Below are positions 1 to 7,027 of a stretch of 45,436 nt of DNA, in pieces (position 1 is the stretch's first letter; every line of letters starts with the position of its first letter). Both the position numbers and the translations under genes were made by a program. Under the pieces are notes generated by a model. It had not been told where the DNA came from. It searched no databases and worked only from the letters and a program-made list of their open reading frames with translations. Origin of the DNA: Halobacteriales archaeon QS_9_68_17 (GTDB taxonomy: Archaea; Halobacteriota; Halobacteria; Halobacteriales; Natronoarchaeaceae); assembly GCA_003023565.1 (NCBI GenBank), contig PXSA01000035.1, forward strand, positions 9,101-54,536, written 5' to 3'.

Positions 1-462
1 GTCGACGCCGGCGTCGACCGCGTCGTCTTCGCCTCCTCGAACCACGCCGTCGGCGCGTACGAGACGGCCGACCGAACCCCCGAGATGTACCGACCGGCGG
101 ACGACTTCCTCCTCGACGGCTCGGAGCTGCAGCGGCCGAGCAACCTCTACGGCGTCTCGAAGGCGACCGGCGAAGTGCTCGGGCGCTACTACCACGACAA
201 CCACGACCTCTCGGTCTGTTGCGTCCGCATCGGCAACCTCACGGAGAACCACCCGCCGATCGACTACGAGCGCGGACAGGCCATGTGGCTCTCCTACCGC
301 GACTGCGCGCACCTGTTCGACCGCTCGCTCAGGGCCGACTACGGCTACGAAGTCGTCTACGGCATCAGCGACAACGACCGCAGGTACTACTCCCTCGACC
401 GCGCCCGCGAGGTGCTGGGCTACGACCCGCGGGACAACTCCGCGCACCACGACGACGCGTAG
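1..462 (+). CDS. azf: NAD-dependent glucose-6-phosphate dehydrogenase (Azf-type extended SDR), 5' end outside window
   Basis: The reading frame is open from base 1, so the N-terminal Rossmann nucleotide-binding motif lies outside the window. The visible C-terminal part (153 codons) has the SDR active-site motif YGVSK and the segments RIGNLTENHPPIDYERGQ, LSYRDCAHLF and YGISDNDRRYYSLDRARE. From memory these match the Haloferax volcanii NAD+-dependent glucose-6-phosphate dehydrogenase Azf, which feeds the oxidative pentose phosphate pathway in haloarchaea. The fold is that of an NAD-dependent epimerase/dehydratase, so another sugar dehydrogenase or epimerase is the main alternative. It converges on the DUF309 gene with a 19-base gap. 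Confidence 0.75.
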   Translation, partial: VDAGVDRVVFASSNHAVGAYETADRTPEMYRPADDFLLDGSELQRPSNLYGVSKATGEVLGRYYHDNHDLSVCCVRIGNLTENHPPIDYERGQAMWLSYRDCAHLFDRSLRADYGYEVVYGISDNDRRYYSLDRAREVLGYDPRDNSAHHDDA

Positions 463-481
463 AGCATCGCCCGAACGCCGC

Positions 482-1102
482 TTATTCGAACAGCCCCTCG
501 ACGTCCGCCGCCCGCCGGTCGCGCCGCGACACGTGGTCGGCGAGACGCTGGTGGACGATGTCGCGGTTCGTCTCGTCGCGTGCGAAGTCCATCACGAGCG
601 TGACGAACTCGTTGGTGCCTCGCCCCGCGTTCAGGTCCTCGCGGGCGTACGTCGTCGCCGTCGCCAGTACGTCCGCGTCGTATCGCTCGTACTCCCCGGC
701 GAGGACTTCCGCCGCGGTCGCCGCCGACTCGAAGCGGAGGCCCCCGAGCGAGAGCACCTCGCCGTCGTGCGCGAGCCGCGGTGCCGGGCCGCGCTCGATC
801 CGCTCCGGGTCCGCCCGTAGCCGCGAGAGGTGGGACCGGACCGTCGCGACGTCGACGCCGCGGTGCTCGTCCGGCAGGTCCGCGAAGTAACCGCCAGCGC
901 TCTCGGCGAGGCCGACCGCGCCCTCCCAGTTCCGCTCTGCGGCGTGGTGGACCGCCGCCGTGAACTGGATGAGACCGTGGAGCAGTCGCTCGTCGTCGGT
1001 GCCGCGTTCGAGGTCCAGCCAGTAGTCCTCCCAGGCGTCGTGCGCGGCGTGGTGCTCGCCCGCGTTGTACACCGCGATCCCCGCCCGGAGGTGGTCGCGC
1101 AT
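482..1102 (-). CDS. DUF309 family protein
   Basis: A 206-residue protein with the DUF309 signature near the N-terminus, HAAHDAWEDYWL, where the spaced His and Glu/Asp residues are typical, followed by LLHGLIQFTAAVHHAAERNW. The family is all-helical and has no established biochemical role. The frame continues upstream to a TTG at 1150, but the ATG at 1102 (MRDHLRAGIAVYNAGEHH) puts the motif at the usual distance from the N-terminus, so I prefer it. The gene converges with azf, and tRNA-Arg lies upstream on the same strand. Confidence 0.8.
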   Translation of the reverse strand: MRDHLRAGIAVYNAGEHHAAHDAWEDYWLDLERGTDDERLLHGLIQFTAAVHHAAERNWEGAVGLAESAGGYFADLPDEHRGVDVATVRSHLSRLRADPERIERGPAPRLAHDGEVLSLGGLRFESAATAAEVLAGEYERYDADVLATATTYAREDLNAGRGTNEFVTLVMDFARDETNRDIVHQRLADHVSRRDRRAADVEGLFE

Positions 1103-1198
1103 GCCCCACGTTCGGCCGAGAGCGAGAAACGCGTTTCGTTCGGGGCGCAAGCGGCGACCGCGAGGAGGCGACGCTGGTGAAGCCGAAACCGGAAGAAG

Positions 1199-1271
1199 CG
1201 TCCGGACGGCGATTTGAACGCCGGTCCCTGGCTCCGCAAGCCAAGAGGATAGTCCACTACCCTACCCGGAC
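1199..1271 (-). tRNA. tRNA-Arg (anticodon GCG)
   Basis: On the minus strand a 73-nt cloverleaf can be folded. The acceptor is GTCCGGG with TCCGGAC, the D arm starts GGGT, the anticodon stem is TTGGC with GCCAG, the loop is TTGCGGA (anticodon GCG, reading CGC), and the T arm contains GTTCAAATC. The discriminator is G and no CCA is encoded, so the CCA tail must be added enzymatically. No intron is seen. Upstream on the minus strand, an AT-rich CTTTACGTATC box (1290-1300) is at TATA distance. Confidence 0.93.
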
Positions 1272-1288
1272 TCGGTTCCACGTACCCG

Positions 1289-1301
1289 GGTGATACGTAA
1301 A
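1289..1301 (-). promoter_or_regulatory. TATA-like box for tRNA-Arg
   Basis: On the minus strand, GCTTTACGTATC lies about 20-30 nt upstream of the tRNA-Arg 5' end at 1271, the expected position for an archaeal TATA box. This rests on position and base composition only. Confidence 0.45.
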
Positions 1302-1496
1302 GCGGTTACGGTATTCCCCCGTAGTGCGTCGGGGTCACACGGCGCGTTCGAACCGATCGGCGGTGAGGCCTCGCCGGACGGCGGCGAGAGCGGCCGAACC
1401 GTCCGCGACGGCTCGGTCGAGTCGCGTGCCGGCGAGGGTAAAACGCCGCTTTGACCGTACGAAAGGGTTTTTCCCGCGGATGGTACATTCGAAGGC

Positions 1497-2003
1497 ATGA
1501 AACGACGAGATCTGATCCGGCGGACGACCGCTGCACTCACCGTCGGTGCGACGGCGGGGTGCCTCTCGGAGTCGGACGACGCGGCCAGCGAGGACGACGG
1601 CGATGGGGAGTCGACGACCGACGACGAGGAAACGACGACCGGGAGCGACGACGCCGCGGTCCGCGCCACGTCCATGTCGGCGAGCGAGGCGGAGTGTCAG
1701 TCCGCCGACGGCGAGGAGTCGGTCGAGGTGACGTTCGGGGACGGGCAGGTCGTCGTCAGCGGTGCCGTCTCCCTGCCGGACCCCTGTCACACGCCGGCAC
1801 TCGCGGCCGCGGAGTACGACGGCGACGGCGAACTCCTCGTCGCTGTCGACGCGGGGCAGACGGGCTCCGAGGCGTGCACGCAGTGTACCGGTATCGCCGA
1901 GTACGAGGCGACGGTGTCGTTCGACGACGAGGGACCCACAGCGGTGCGAGTCGAGCACCGGACGATGGGGGAGACGCGGACGATAACGGACACCTCGCGG
2001 TAG
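1497..2003 (+). CDS. Predicted Tat-exported lipoprotein, function unknown
   Basis: A 168-residue protein beginning MKRRDLIRRTTAALTVGATAGC. It has arginine pairs (KRRD, RR), a short hydrophobic stretch and a lipobox ending in AGC, the typical haloarchaeal Tat lipoprotein signal. The mature part starts with a very acidic Ser/Thr/Asp/Glu linker (about residues 24-55) expected to hold the domain away from the membrane. The C-terminal domain has four cysteines (SEAECQSADG, DPCHTPAL, EACTQCTG) that could form disulfides. I do not recognise the domain. A T-rich promoter-like stretch (AAAGGGTTTTT, 1460-1470) is about 30 nt upstream, consistent with a leaderless transcript. Confidence 0.75.
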   Translation: MKRRDLIRRTTAALTVGATAGCLSESDDAASEDDGDGESTTDDEETTTGSDDAAVRATSMSASEAECQSADGEESVEVTFGDGQVVVSGAVSLPDPCHTPALAAAEYDGDGELLVAVDAGQTGSEACTQCTGIAEYEATVSFDDEGPTAVRVEHRTMGETRTITDTSR

Positions 2004-2101
2004 CGAGGGTTTATCCCGGATGCGGGGGCAAACCGGGAACGAGATGGCAGCGACAGACGGCAGACGATCGGCGGACGGCGGCGGGGAGAACGGGCAAGGA
2101 C

Positions 2102-2113
2102 AACGCTTAAGCG
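2102..2113 (+). promoter_or_regulatory. TATA-like box for the RPA-like gene
   Basis: CGCTTAAGC lies about 30-35 nt upstream of the ATG at 2142, the spacing expected for an archaeal leaderless or short-leader transcript. No Shine-Dalgarno-like GGAGG precedes the start. Confidence 0.4.
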
Positions 2114-2141
2114 CGGCCCAGCCCTGCCTGTCCGTATATTC

Positions 2142-3590
2142 ATGGGCGAGATAGAGGATATCTATGCGGACTTAGACGCCGACGTCTCTCTCGAGGAGTT
2201 CCGGGAGGCCGTCGAGGAGAAAGTCGAGCAGATGGGTGGGTTAGCCGACGAGGAGACGGCGGCGATGCTCATCGCCCACGAACTCGACGAGGGCGAGGTC
2301 GACGGCGTGGCGGACGTCGAACCGGGGATGGAAGACGTCGAGTTCACCGCGAAGGTGGTCGGCATCGGCGACGTGCGCACGTTCGAGCGCGACGGCGAGG
2401 ACGAGGAGGACGGCCGCGTGGTCAACGTCGAACTGGCCGACGAGACCGGCTCCGTCCGCGTCACGTTCTGGGACCAGATGGCCGAGGGAGCGGTCGAACA
2501 GCTCGCGGTCGGCGACGTCATCGGGATCAAGGGCCGCCCGAAGGAGGGGTACAACGGCGTCGAGGTGAACGTCAGCGACGTCGACCCCGACGCGGACGAG
2601 GAGATAGACGTACAGGTGCAAGACACCTACCGCGTCGAGGACCTCTCGCTCGGTCTCTCGAACGTCAACCTCGCCGGCAAGGTGCTCGACACGGAGTCCG
2701 TGCGCACCTTCGACCGCGACGACGGCAGCGAGGGCAAGGTGTCGAACCTCGTCCTCGGCGACCCGACGGGCAAGGTCCGCGTGACGATGTGGGACGACAT
2801 GGCCGACCGCGCGACGGAGCTCTCCTCGGGGGGCTCCGTCGAGGTCGTCGACGGCTACGTGCGCGAGCGTGACGGGTCGCTCGAACTCCACGTCGGCGAG
2901 CGCGGCGCGATAGAGGAGATCGACGAGGTGGTCGAGTACGCCCCGGAGAGCACGCCCATCGAGACGCTGGAGATCGGCCAGACCGTCGACATCAGCGGCG
3001 TCGTCCGCTCCGCCGACCCGAAGCGGACGTTCGACCGCGACGACGGCAGCCAGGGGCAGGTCCGGAACGTCCGCGTGCAGGACGACACCGGCGACGTGCG
3101 CGTGGCGCTGTGGGGCGACGAGGCGGACAAGGACATCGCGCCCGGCGACGAGGTCGCGGTGGCCGACGTGGAGATTCAGGACGGCTGGCAGGACGACGTG
3201 GAGGCCTCGGCCGGGTGGCAGTCGACGGTGACCGTACTGGACGAGGGCGACGCCGTCGGCGGGGGCGGCGCGAGCGACGACGGCGACGGATCGGCAGACC
3301 TCGGGTCGTTCGGCGGAAGCGACGGCGCGTCGAGCGATGCGGCGTCGGACGGCGAGGACGACGCGGCGTCCGGCGGGACCGCGTCGGGCGGGGCCGCCGC
3401 GGCGGTCACGGCGGACGGCGAGGACGTGGAGTTCACGGGCACCGTCGTGCAGGCCGGGGAACCGGTCGTACTCGACGACGGCGAGGAAACCATGAGCGTC
3501 GACACCGACGAGGACGTACGATTGGGACAGGAAGTGACGGTCAGGGGGACCGCCGCGGACGGCCGGATCGACGCCGACGACGTGTTCTGA
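2142..3590 (+). CDS. rpa2: Replication factor A-like single-stranded DNA-binding protein, multiple OB folds
   Basis: A 482-residue acidic protein. A helical N-terminal segment (about 1-60) precedes three similar OB-fold repeats at about 65-150, 165-265 and 270-370. Each repeat has a VRTFxRD...G(K/R/Q)V..L..D.TG.VRV..W.D core, typical of archaeal RPA. A Gly/Ser/Ala/Asp-rich linker (about 370-425) leads to a smaller C-terminal OB-like segment. This layout matches the single-gene haloarchaeal RPA (RPA2 or RpaC, recalled as HVO_0519 and essential in H. volcanii). It would coat ssDNA in replication, recombination and repair. There is no zinc finger. It lies just upstream of the histone gene but has its own promoter and an 87-nt gap after it. 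Confidence 0.9.
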   Translation: MGEIEDIYADLDADVSLEEFREAVEEKVEQMGGLADEETAAMLIAHELDEGEVDGVADVEPGMEDVEFTAKVVGIGDVRTFERDGEDEEDGRVVNVELADETGSVRVTFWDQMAEGAVEQLAVGDVIGIKGRPKEGYNGVEVNVSDVDPDADEEIDVQVQDTYRVEDLSLGLSNVNLAGKVLDTESVRTFDRDDGSEGKVSNLVLGDPTGKVRVTMWDDMADRATELSSGGSVEVVDGYVRERDGSLELHVGERGAIEEIDEVVEYAPESTPIETLEIGQTVDISGVVRSADPKRTFDRDDGSQGQVRNVRVQDDTGDVRVALWGDEADKDIAPGDEVAVADVEIQDGWQDDVEASAGWQSTVTVLDEGDAVGGGGASDDGDGSADLGSFGGSDGASSDAASDGEDDAASGGTASGGAAAAVTADGEDVEFTGTVVQAGEPVVLDDGEETMSVDTDEDVRLGQEVTVRGTAADGRIDADDVF

Positions 3591-3637
3591 GTTCCATACT
3601 TTCGGTCTGAAACCCACGCAGACCGACGAAACGCCGC

Positions 3638-3653
3638 TACGAAAAAGGTTAAG
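3638..3653 (+). promoter_or_regulatory. TATA box for the histone-deacetylase operon
   Basis: GAAAAAGGTTAAGGGC is centred about 30 nt upstream of the histone ATG at 3678. A purine-rich AAAAAGG followed by TTAA fits BRE/TATA at the expected distance. The downstream deacetylase overlaps the histone stop, so this box probably drives both genes. Confidence 0.5.
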
Positions 3654-3677
3654 GGCGCGACCGACCCGGGGTTTGGT

Positions 3678-4109
3678 ATGAGCGTCGAGTTACCGTTCGC
3701 CCCGGTCGACACCGTTATTCGACGAAACGCCGGGGATCTGCGGGTGAGCGCGGACGCGGCGGAGGAACTCGCGCGTCGGATCCAGGACCACGGGGCGATG
3801 CTGGCCATCGACGCGGCCGAGCACGCCACCGGGGAGGGGCGCAAGACGCTGATGGCCGCCGACTTCGGCGTCGAGCAGGTCGTCGACAAGGACTCGCTGG
3901 AGCTCCCGGTCGCGCCAGTGGACCGCATTGCGCGCATCGATATCGACGACAGCTACCGCGTCTCGATGGACGCCCGGACCGCGCTCGCGGACATCCTCGA
4001 GGACTACGCCGACAACGTCGCGGCGGCGGCCGCGACGCTCGCGCGACACGCCGACCGGCGAACCATTAAGGCCGAGGACATCGAGACGTACTTCAAGCTC
4101 TTCGATTGA
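3678..4109 (+). CDS. hstA: Haloarchaeal histone with two fused histone folds
   Basis: A 143-residue protein made of two histone-fold repeats. Repeat 1 (about 1-68) starts VELPFAPVDTVIRRNAG and repeat 2 (about 75-143) starts LELPVAPVDRIARID. Both have the central long helix (SADAAEELARRIQ and SMDARTALADILEDY) and the terminal K/R-T-(L/I)-x-A-x-D motif (RKTLMAADFG and RRTIKAEDIE). Haloarchaeal histones are such doublets, with an acidic surface and poor compaction compared with other archaeal histones. They behave more like transcription regulators than bulk packaging proteins. The TGA stop shares its last A with the ATG of the deacetylase-like gene. Confidence 0.93.
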   Translation: MSVELPFAPVDTVIRRNAGDLRVSADAAEELARRIQDHGAMLAIDAAEHATGEGRKTLMAADFGVEQVVDKDSLELPVAPVDRIARIDIDDSYRVSMDARTALADILEDYADNVAAAAATLARHADRRTIKAEDIETYFKLFD

Positions 4110-5125
4110 TGAAGTTCGGCTACAGCGAGGTCTGCCTCGAACACGACACGGGCGATCGCCACCCCGAGATCCCCGACCGCCTGCGGGCGATCCGAGAGGG
4201 ACTGAAGCGGGAGTACGGCGTTCGGTACGTCGACCCCGACCCCGCGGACAGGTCGGCGGTCGAGGCGGTCCACGACCCGGACTACGTCGCGGAGTTCCGC
4301 GAGTTCTGCGAGGGCGGCGGCGGGAACTGGGACCCCGACACGGTCGCCGTCGAGCGAACGTGGGACGCCGCGCTCAAAAGCGCCGGTATCGCCCAGTGGG
4401 CGGCCGAGGCGGCGCTCGCTGGAGCCGACGGCCGGGAGACGCCGTTCTCGATCGGCCGACCGCCGGGGCATCACGCCGTCACCGACGACGCGATGGGGTT
4501 CTGTTTCGTCAACAACGTCGCCGTCGCCGCCCGGACCGCGCTCGACGAGTACGAGGGAGTCGACAGCGTCGGCGTCGTCGACTGGGACGTCCACCACGGC
4601 AACGGCACGCAGGAGATATTCTACGACCGCGACGACGTCTACTTCGTCTCGACCCACGAGGAGGGGATCTACCCCGGGACGGGCGAAGTCGGCGAGACCG
4701 GCGAGGGCGACGGGTCGGGACACACGCTGAACGCGCCGCTTCCCGCCGGGTCCGGCGACGCGGAGTTCGCCGCCGTGTTCGACGACGTCATCGCGCCGGC
4801 GGTGGCGGAGTACGACCCGGACCTTCTGCTCGTCTCCGCCGGGTTCGACGCCCACCGCCACGACCCCATCTCCCGACTGCGCGTCTCGACGGAGGGGTAC
4901 GGCGTCCTCACCGACCGCGTCCGGCGCATGGCCGACGAGACGGACGCGCCGCTGGCGTTCGTCCTCGAAGGCGGGTACGGCCTCGACGTGCTCGCGGAGG
5001 GCGTGCGGATGGTCCACGAGGTGTTCGACGGACGGGAGCCGGTGGAGACGGACGACGACGTCGACGAGGACGTCGAAGAGCGGGTCGAGGAACTACGCGA
5101 GACTCACGGCCTCGGCGAGAAGTAA
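4109..5125 (+). CDS. hdaI: Zn-dependent histone-deacetylase family protein (HdaI-like)
   Basis: A 338-residue protein of the arginase/deacetylase fold. Diagnostic motifs in order are ERTWDAALKSAG, the catalytic His pair in GRPPGHHAVTDD, zinc-binding VVDWDVHHGNGTQE, the third zinc ligand in SAGFDAHRHDP, and LEGGYGLD with the Tyr that stabilises the transition state. All catalytic positions are present. Family members remove acetyl or other acyl groups from lysine or small amines. In H. volcanii the homologue HdaI was reported, as I recall, to be essential. The start chosen is the ATG at 4109 inside TGATG, so it is translationally coupled to the histone gene. A TTG one codon upstream is less likely. 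Confidence 0.9.
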   Translation: MKFGYSEVCLEHDTGDRHPEIPDRLRAIREGLKREYGVRYVDPDPADRSAVEAVHDPDYVAEFREFCEGGGGNWDPDTVAVERTWDAALKSAGIAQWAAEAALAGADGRETPFSIGRPPGHHAVTDDAMGFCFVNNVAVAARTALDEYEGVDSVGVVDWDVHHGNGTQEIFYDRDDVYFVSTHEEGIYPGTGEVGETGEGDGSGHTLNAPLPAGSGDAEFAAVFDDVIAPAVAEYDPDLLLVSAGFDAHRHDPISRLRVSTEGYGVLTDRVRRMADETDAPLAFVLEGGYGLDVLAEGVRMVHEVFDGREPVETDDDVDEDVEERVEELRETHGLGEK

Positions 5126-6264
5126 CGCGCGAGTGCCGCGCCGAACGCCGACGCGAGGGCCGCGACCTCGTCCCCGACCAGCACCTCGTAGCCGTCGCGG
5201 AGTGCCTCCTCGACCGTCGCGCCGAGGCCCACGTCGAACAGCGCGTCGCTCGCGACGAAGTCGGCGGCGCTGGGGTGTGCACGGTCGCGCTCGACGACGT
5301 AGCGGTCGCCGTCGACGAACGGCCCGTAGTCGTCGCCGTCGGCGTACTTCTCGAAGAAGCCGGTCGCGTGCTGGCGGACGTGGACCGGCGGGCCGTCGTG
5401 GCGCTCGACCGCGGGGAGTTCGGCGACGGCGAGTTCGACGAACAGCACCGCGTCGTCGCCGGCGAACGCCGCAGCGCGCAGCACGTCGAACCCGCGGCGG
5501 TCGAGTTCCTCGGTCACGCCGGACAGCGACTTGCGCAGTTGCGGGTACAGCTGGTCCTCGACGACGTCCGGCGCGTCGAAGCGGACCGCGACCGGCGACG
5601 TCCCGCGGTCGGCGAGGTGCTCGCGCACCGCGTCGGCAGCGATCGGTTCGGGGGGGTCGGGGAAGAACAGGTCGGACCGCGGGTCGGCAAGGAGTTCGCG
5701 GGCGTAGTGCTGGACGCGGGCCACGTTGTCGGGCGACAGCACGGCGGCGACGTTGCGCTCGGGGTCGGTCGGGTCGACGACGACGAGCGGGTCGTCGAAC
5801 GTCGCCTCGCCGTGGTCCTCGGGGTCGAGTCGGACCGGCGGATGCCAGTCGGCGGCGGCCTCGACGAACTCGCGGAAGCCGCCGTACCGCAGGACGAGCA
5901 GTTCGGTGAGGTAGCCGCTGAACCCGCGGGTCCCGGTGACGTACGGGTGTTCGGCGTACTCCTCGTGGCCCTCCGGCAGCACCTCGTCGCCGACGCGGAG
6001 GCCGTACTTCTCCAGCGTCTCGCGGTCGAGGTCGGCCGGGAACCGGACGAACACGTCGATGTCGCGGTCGCCGCCGATCCACGTCCCCCGCGCCGTGCTG
6101 CCGACGAGCAGGGCGTCGGCCGCCACGTCCAGGTCGGCGACCGCGTCCTCGGCGCGCTCGATCAAGTCCTCGGCGGCGGCCGCGAGGCGCTCGCGCTCCC
6201 CCGGGGCCGGGTCTATCTCCTCGCGGACCGCCCGAACGGCGGCGTCGAACGCGTCGTCTGTCAT
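5104..6264 (-). CDS. cca: CCA-adding tRNA nucleotidyltransferase, archaeal class I, missing an internal segment
   Basis: The enzyme adds CCA to tRNA 3' ends, which is needed here because the tRNA genes lack CCA. The 386-residue product has the nucleotidyltransferase signature GSTARGTWIGGDRDIDVF with the two metal-binding Asp residues, and the archaeal C-terminal domains. The start is the ATG at 6264 (MTDDAFDAAV). The frame jumps from EEYAEHPYVTG directly to TRGFSGYLTELLV at about 5931. In archaeal enzymes I recall these blocks being separated by roughly 60 residues containing the VDVVPC strand with the third catalytic Asp and SAVDRTPFH. That block is absent and the frame is kept. The protein is correspondingly shorter than the usual 440 or so residues. 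As written it should be inactive. The last codons overlap the convergent deacetylase gene by 22 bp. Confidence 0.88.
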   Translation of the reverse strand: MTDDAFDAAVRAVREEIDPAPGERERLAAAAEDLIERAEDAVADLDVAADALLVGSTARGTWIGGDRDIDVFVRFPADLDRETLEKYGLRVGDEVLPEGHEEYAEHPYVTGTRGFSGYLTELLVLRYGGFREFVEAAADWHPPVRLDPEDHGEATFDDPLVVVDPTDPERNVAAVLSPDNVARVQHYARELLADPRSDLFFPDPPEPIAADAVREHLADRGTSPVAVRFDAPDVVEDQLYPQLRKSLSGVTEELDRRGFDVLRAAAFAGDDAVLFVELAVAELPAVERHDGPPVHVRQHATGFFEKYADGDDYGPFVDGDRYVVERDRAHPSAADFVASDALFDVGLGATVEEALRDGYEVLVGDEVAALASAFGAALARYFSPRP

Positions 6265-6331
6265 GCCCGGCGGTTCTCGCCGTCGCGCCGAAAGGGTGTC
6301 GGTGCCGCCGCCTTGCGGCGAAAACGAAAGC

Positions 6332-6345
6332 CCTATCAAATACCC
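6332..6345 (+). promoter_or_regulatory. TATA-like box for tRNA-Asn
   Basis: TATCAAATACC lies about 28-40 nt upstream of the tRNA-Asn 5' end at 6372, where an archaeal TATA box is expected. It is between the divergently transcribed cca and the tRNA. Confidence 0.45.
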
Positions 6346-6371
6346 CACCGCTACGGGTGAATGACGGCGGA

Positions 6372-6444
6372 GCCGCCGTAGCTCAGCTGGTAGAGCACCT
6401 GGTTGTTACCCAGGTTGTCACAGGTTCGAGCCCTGTCGGCGGCG
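6372..6444 (+). tRNA. tRNA-Asn (anticodon GTT)
   Basis: A 73-nt cloverleaf. The acceptor is GCCGCCG with CGGCGGC, the D arm contains GCTC...GAGC, the anticodon stem is CCTGG with CCAGG around loop TTGTTAC (anticodon GTT), and the T arm is ACAGG with CCTGT around TTCGAGC. The discriminator is G and CCA is not encoded. No intron. Confidence 0.96.
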
Positions 6445-6528
6445 CTTCTCTCGGACGCTCGCTCCGATAGACAGCCGTCCGCGTCGCTTCAAAAGACTTG
6501 AAAAGCGCCCCGTCGTACCCGGTACTGA

Positions 6529-6603
6529 GGGCCCGTAGCTAAGTCCGGTAAAGCGCCCGGCTCATAACCGGGCGATTCCTTGGTTCGAATCCGAGCGGGC
6601 CCA
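6529..6603 (+). tRNA. tRNA with CAT anticodon (elongator Met or Ile2)
   Basis: A 75-nt cloverleaf. The acceptor is GGGCCCG with CGGGCCC, the anticodon stem is CCCGG with CCGGG around loop CTCATAA (anticodon CAT), and the T arm contains GGTTCGAATCC. The discriminator is A and no CCA is encoded. It is not an initiator: there is no A1-U72 pair and no three G-C pairs ending the anticodon stem in the initiator pattern. It has no intron, whereas I recall the elongator tRNA-Met of H. volcanii having one, so AUA-decoding tRNA-Ile2 (agmatidine-modified CAU) is a serious alternative. The last 22 nt of the tRNA are repeated at 6710-6731. Confidence 0.92.
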
Positions 6604-6641
6604 TCGGTTCTGCGAGGAGCGGACGCGACGAGCGAATCGTC
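6582..6641 (+). repeat. Copy 1 of a tRNA 3'-end direct repeat
   Basis: This copy covers the T arm and 3' acceptor strand of the CAT tRNA plus about 38 nt of downstream sequence. It matches 6710-6766: the first 23 bp are identical, then the match continues imperfectly through TCTGCGAGGAGCGGACGCGA. The copies are 128 bp apart. Confidence 0.85.
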
Positions 6642-7027
6642 TACGGCGCGAGGATTCTCACCCAGCAAGTCGCGCGCAGCGAGCGGTGCGAGCGAGCACG
6701 TCTTGCTTCGGTTCGAATCCGAGCGGGCCCATTTCTGCGACGAGCGGACGCGAGGAGCGAACGGTCCGTGGATGCGAACGAGAGAACGCCGGACGCGTTC
6801 GCGTAGTTCGAGCCCCTCGTTTCCGGCCGGCGGGGTCGATATCGAGCGCCCGCGAGACGACCGACGACCCCACTGTGCGACAGCCACGTCGGCCCGCGGG
6901 TACCGCCCCGAACCGAGAGGACCGCCGGAATCGGGCGTCCTATCGCGACTCAAAGACTTATTACGACGACGGGCCTGGATCCGGTAACTACCGGCCGGCG
7001 TCCCCGCACCGGCCGAACCTCTGAGAC
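6604..7027. other. 424-bp gap between the CAT tRNA and the transglutaminase operon
   Basis: I see no gene here. The gap holds the second copy of the tRNA 3' end (6710-6766) and a GC-rich repeat-like core containing GCGAGCGGTG at 6679-6688, which recurs at 17856 and 29591. An AT-rich stretch AAAGACTTATTACGAC near 6952-6967 may be the operon promoter, although it is about 65 nt from the ATG at 7028. Confidence 0.6.
6710..6766 (+). repeat. Copy 2 of the tRNA 3'-end direct repeat
   Basis: A displaced copy of the 3' end of the CAT tRNA (23 of 23 bp identical to 6582-6604) followed by related flank TCTGCGACGAGCGGACGCGA. It cannot form a tRNA because the 5' two thirds are absent. A duplicated tRNA 3' end is the classic mark of site-specific integration at a tRNA gene, but only about 70 bp lie between the copies and no integrase is present. 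Confidence 0.85.

Noticed and set aside
219-1281. Long overlapping frames on both strands opposite azf and the DUF309 gene
   Set aside because: They are Arg/Pro-rich, lack family motifs and run antisense to well-supported genes; typical shadow frames in GC-rich DNA.
2241-3617. 458-residue antisense frame over the RPA-like gene
   Set aside because: It is a mirror of the Asp/Glu/Val-rich coding strand (Val/Leu/His/Arg repeats), with no motif, against a clear RPA.
6529-6732. A second tRNA gene at 6710-6732
   Set aside because: Only the T arm and 3' acceptor strand are present; no D arm or anticodon arm can be built, so it is a partial copy.
6582-6766. A CRISPR repeat
   Set aside because: There are only two copies, derived from a tRNA 3' end, with no array and no cas genes in the window.
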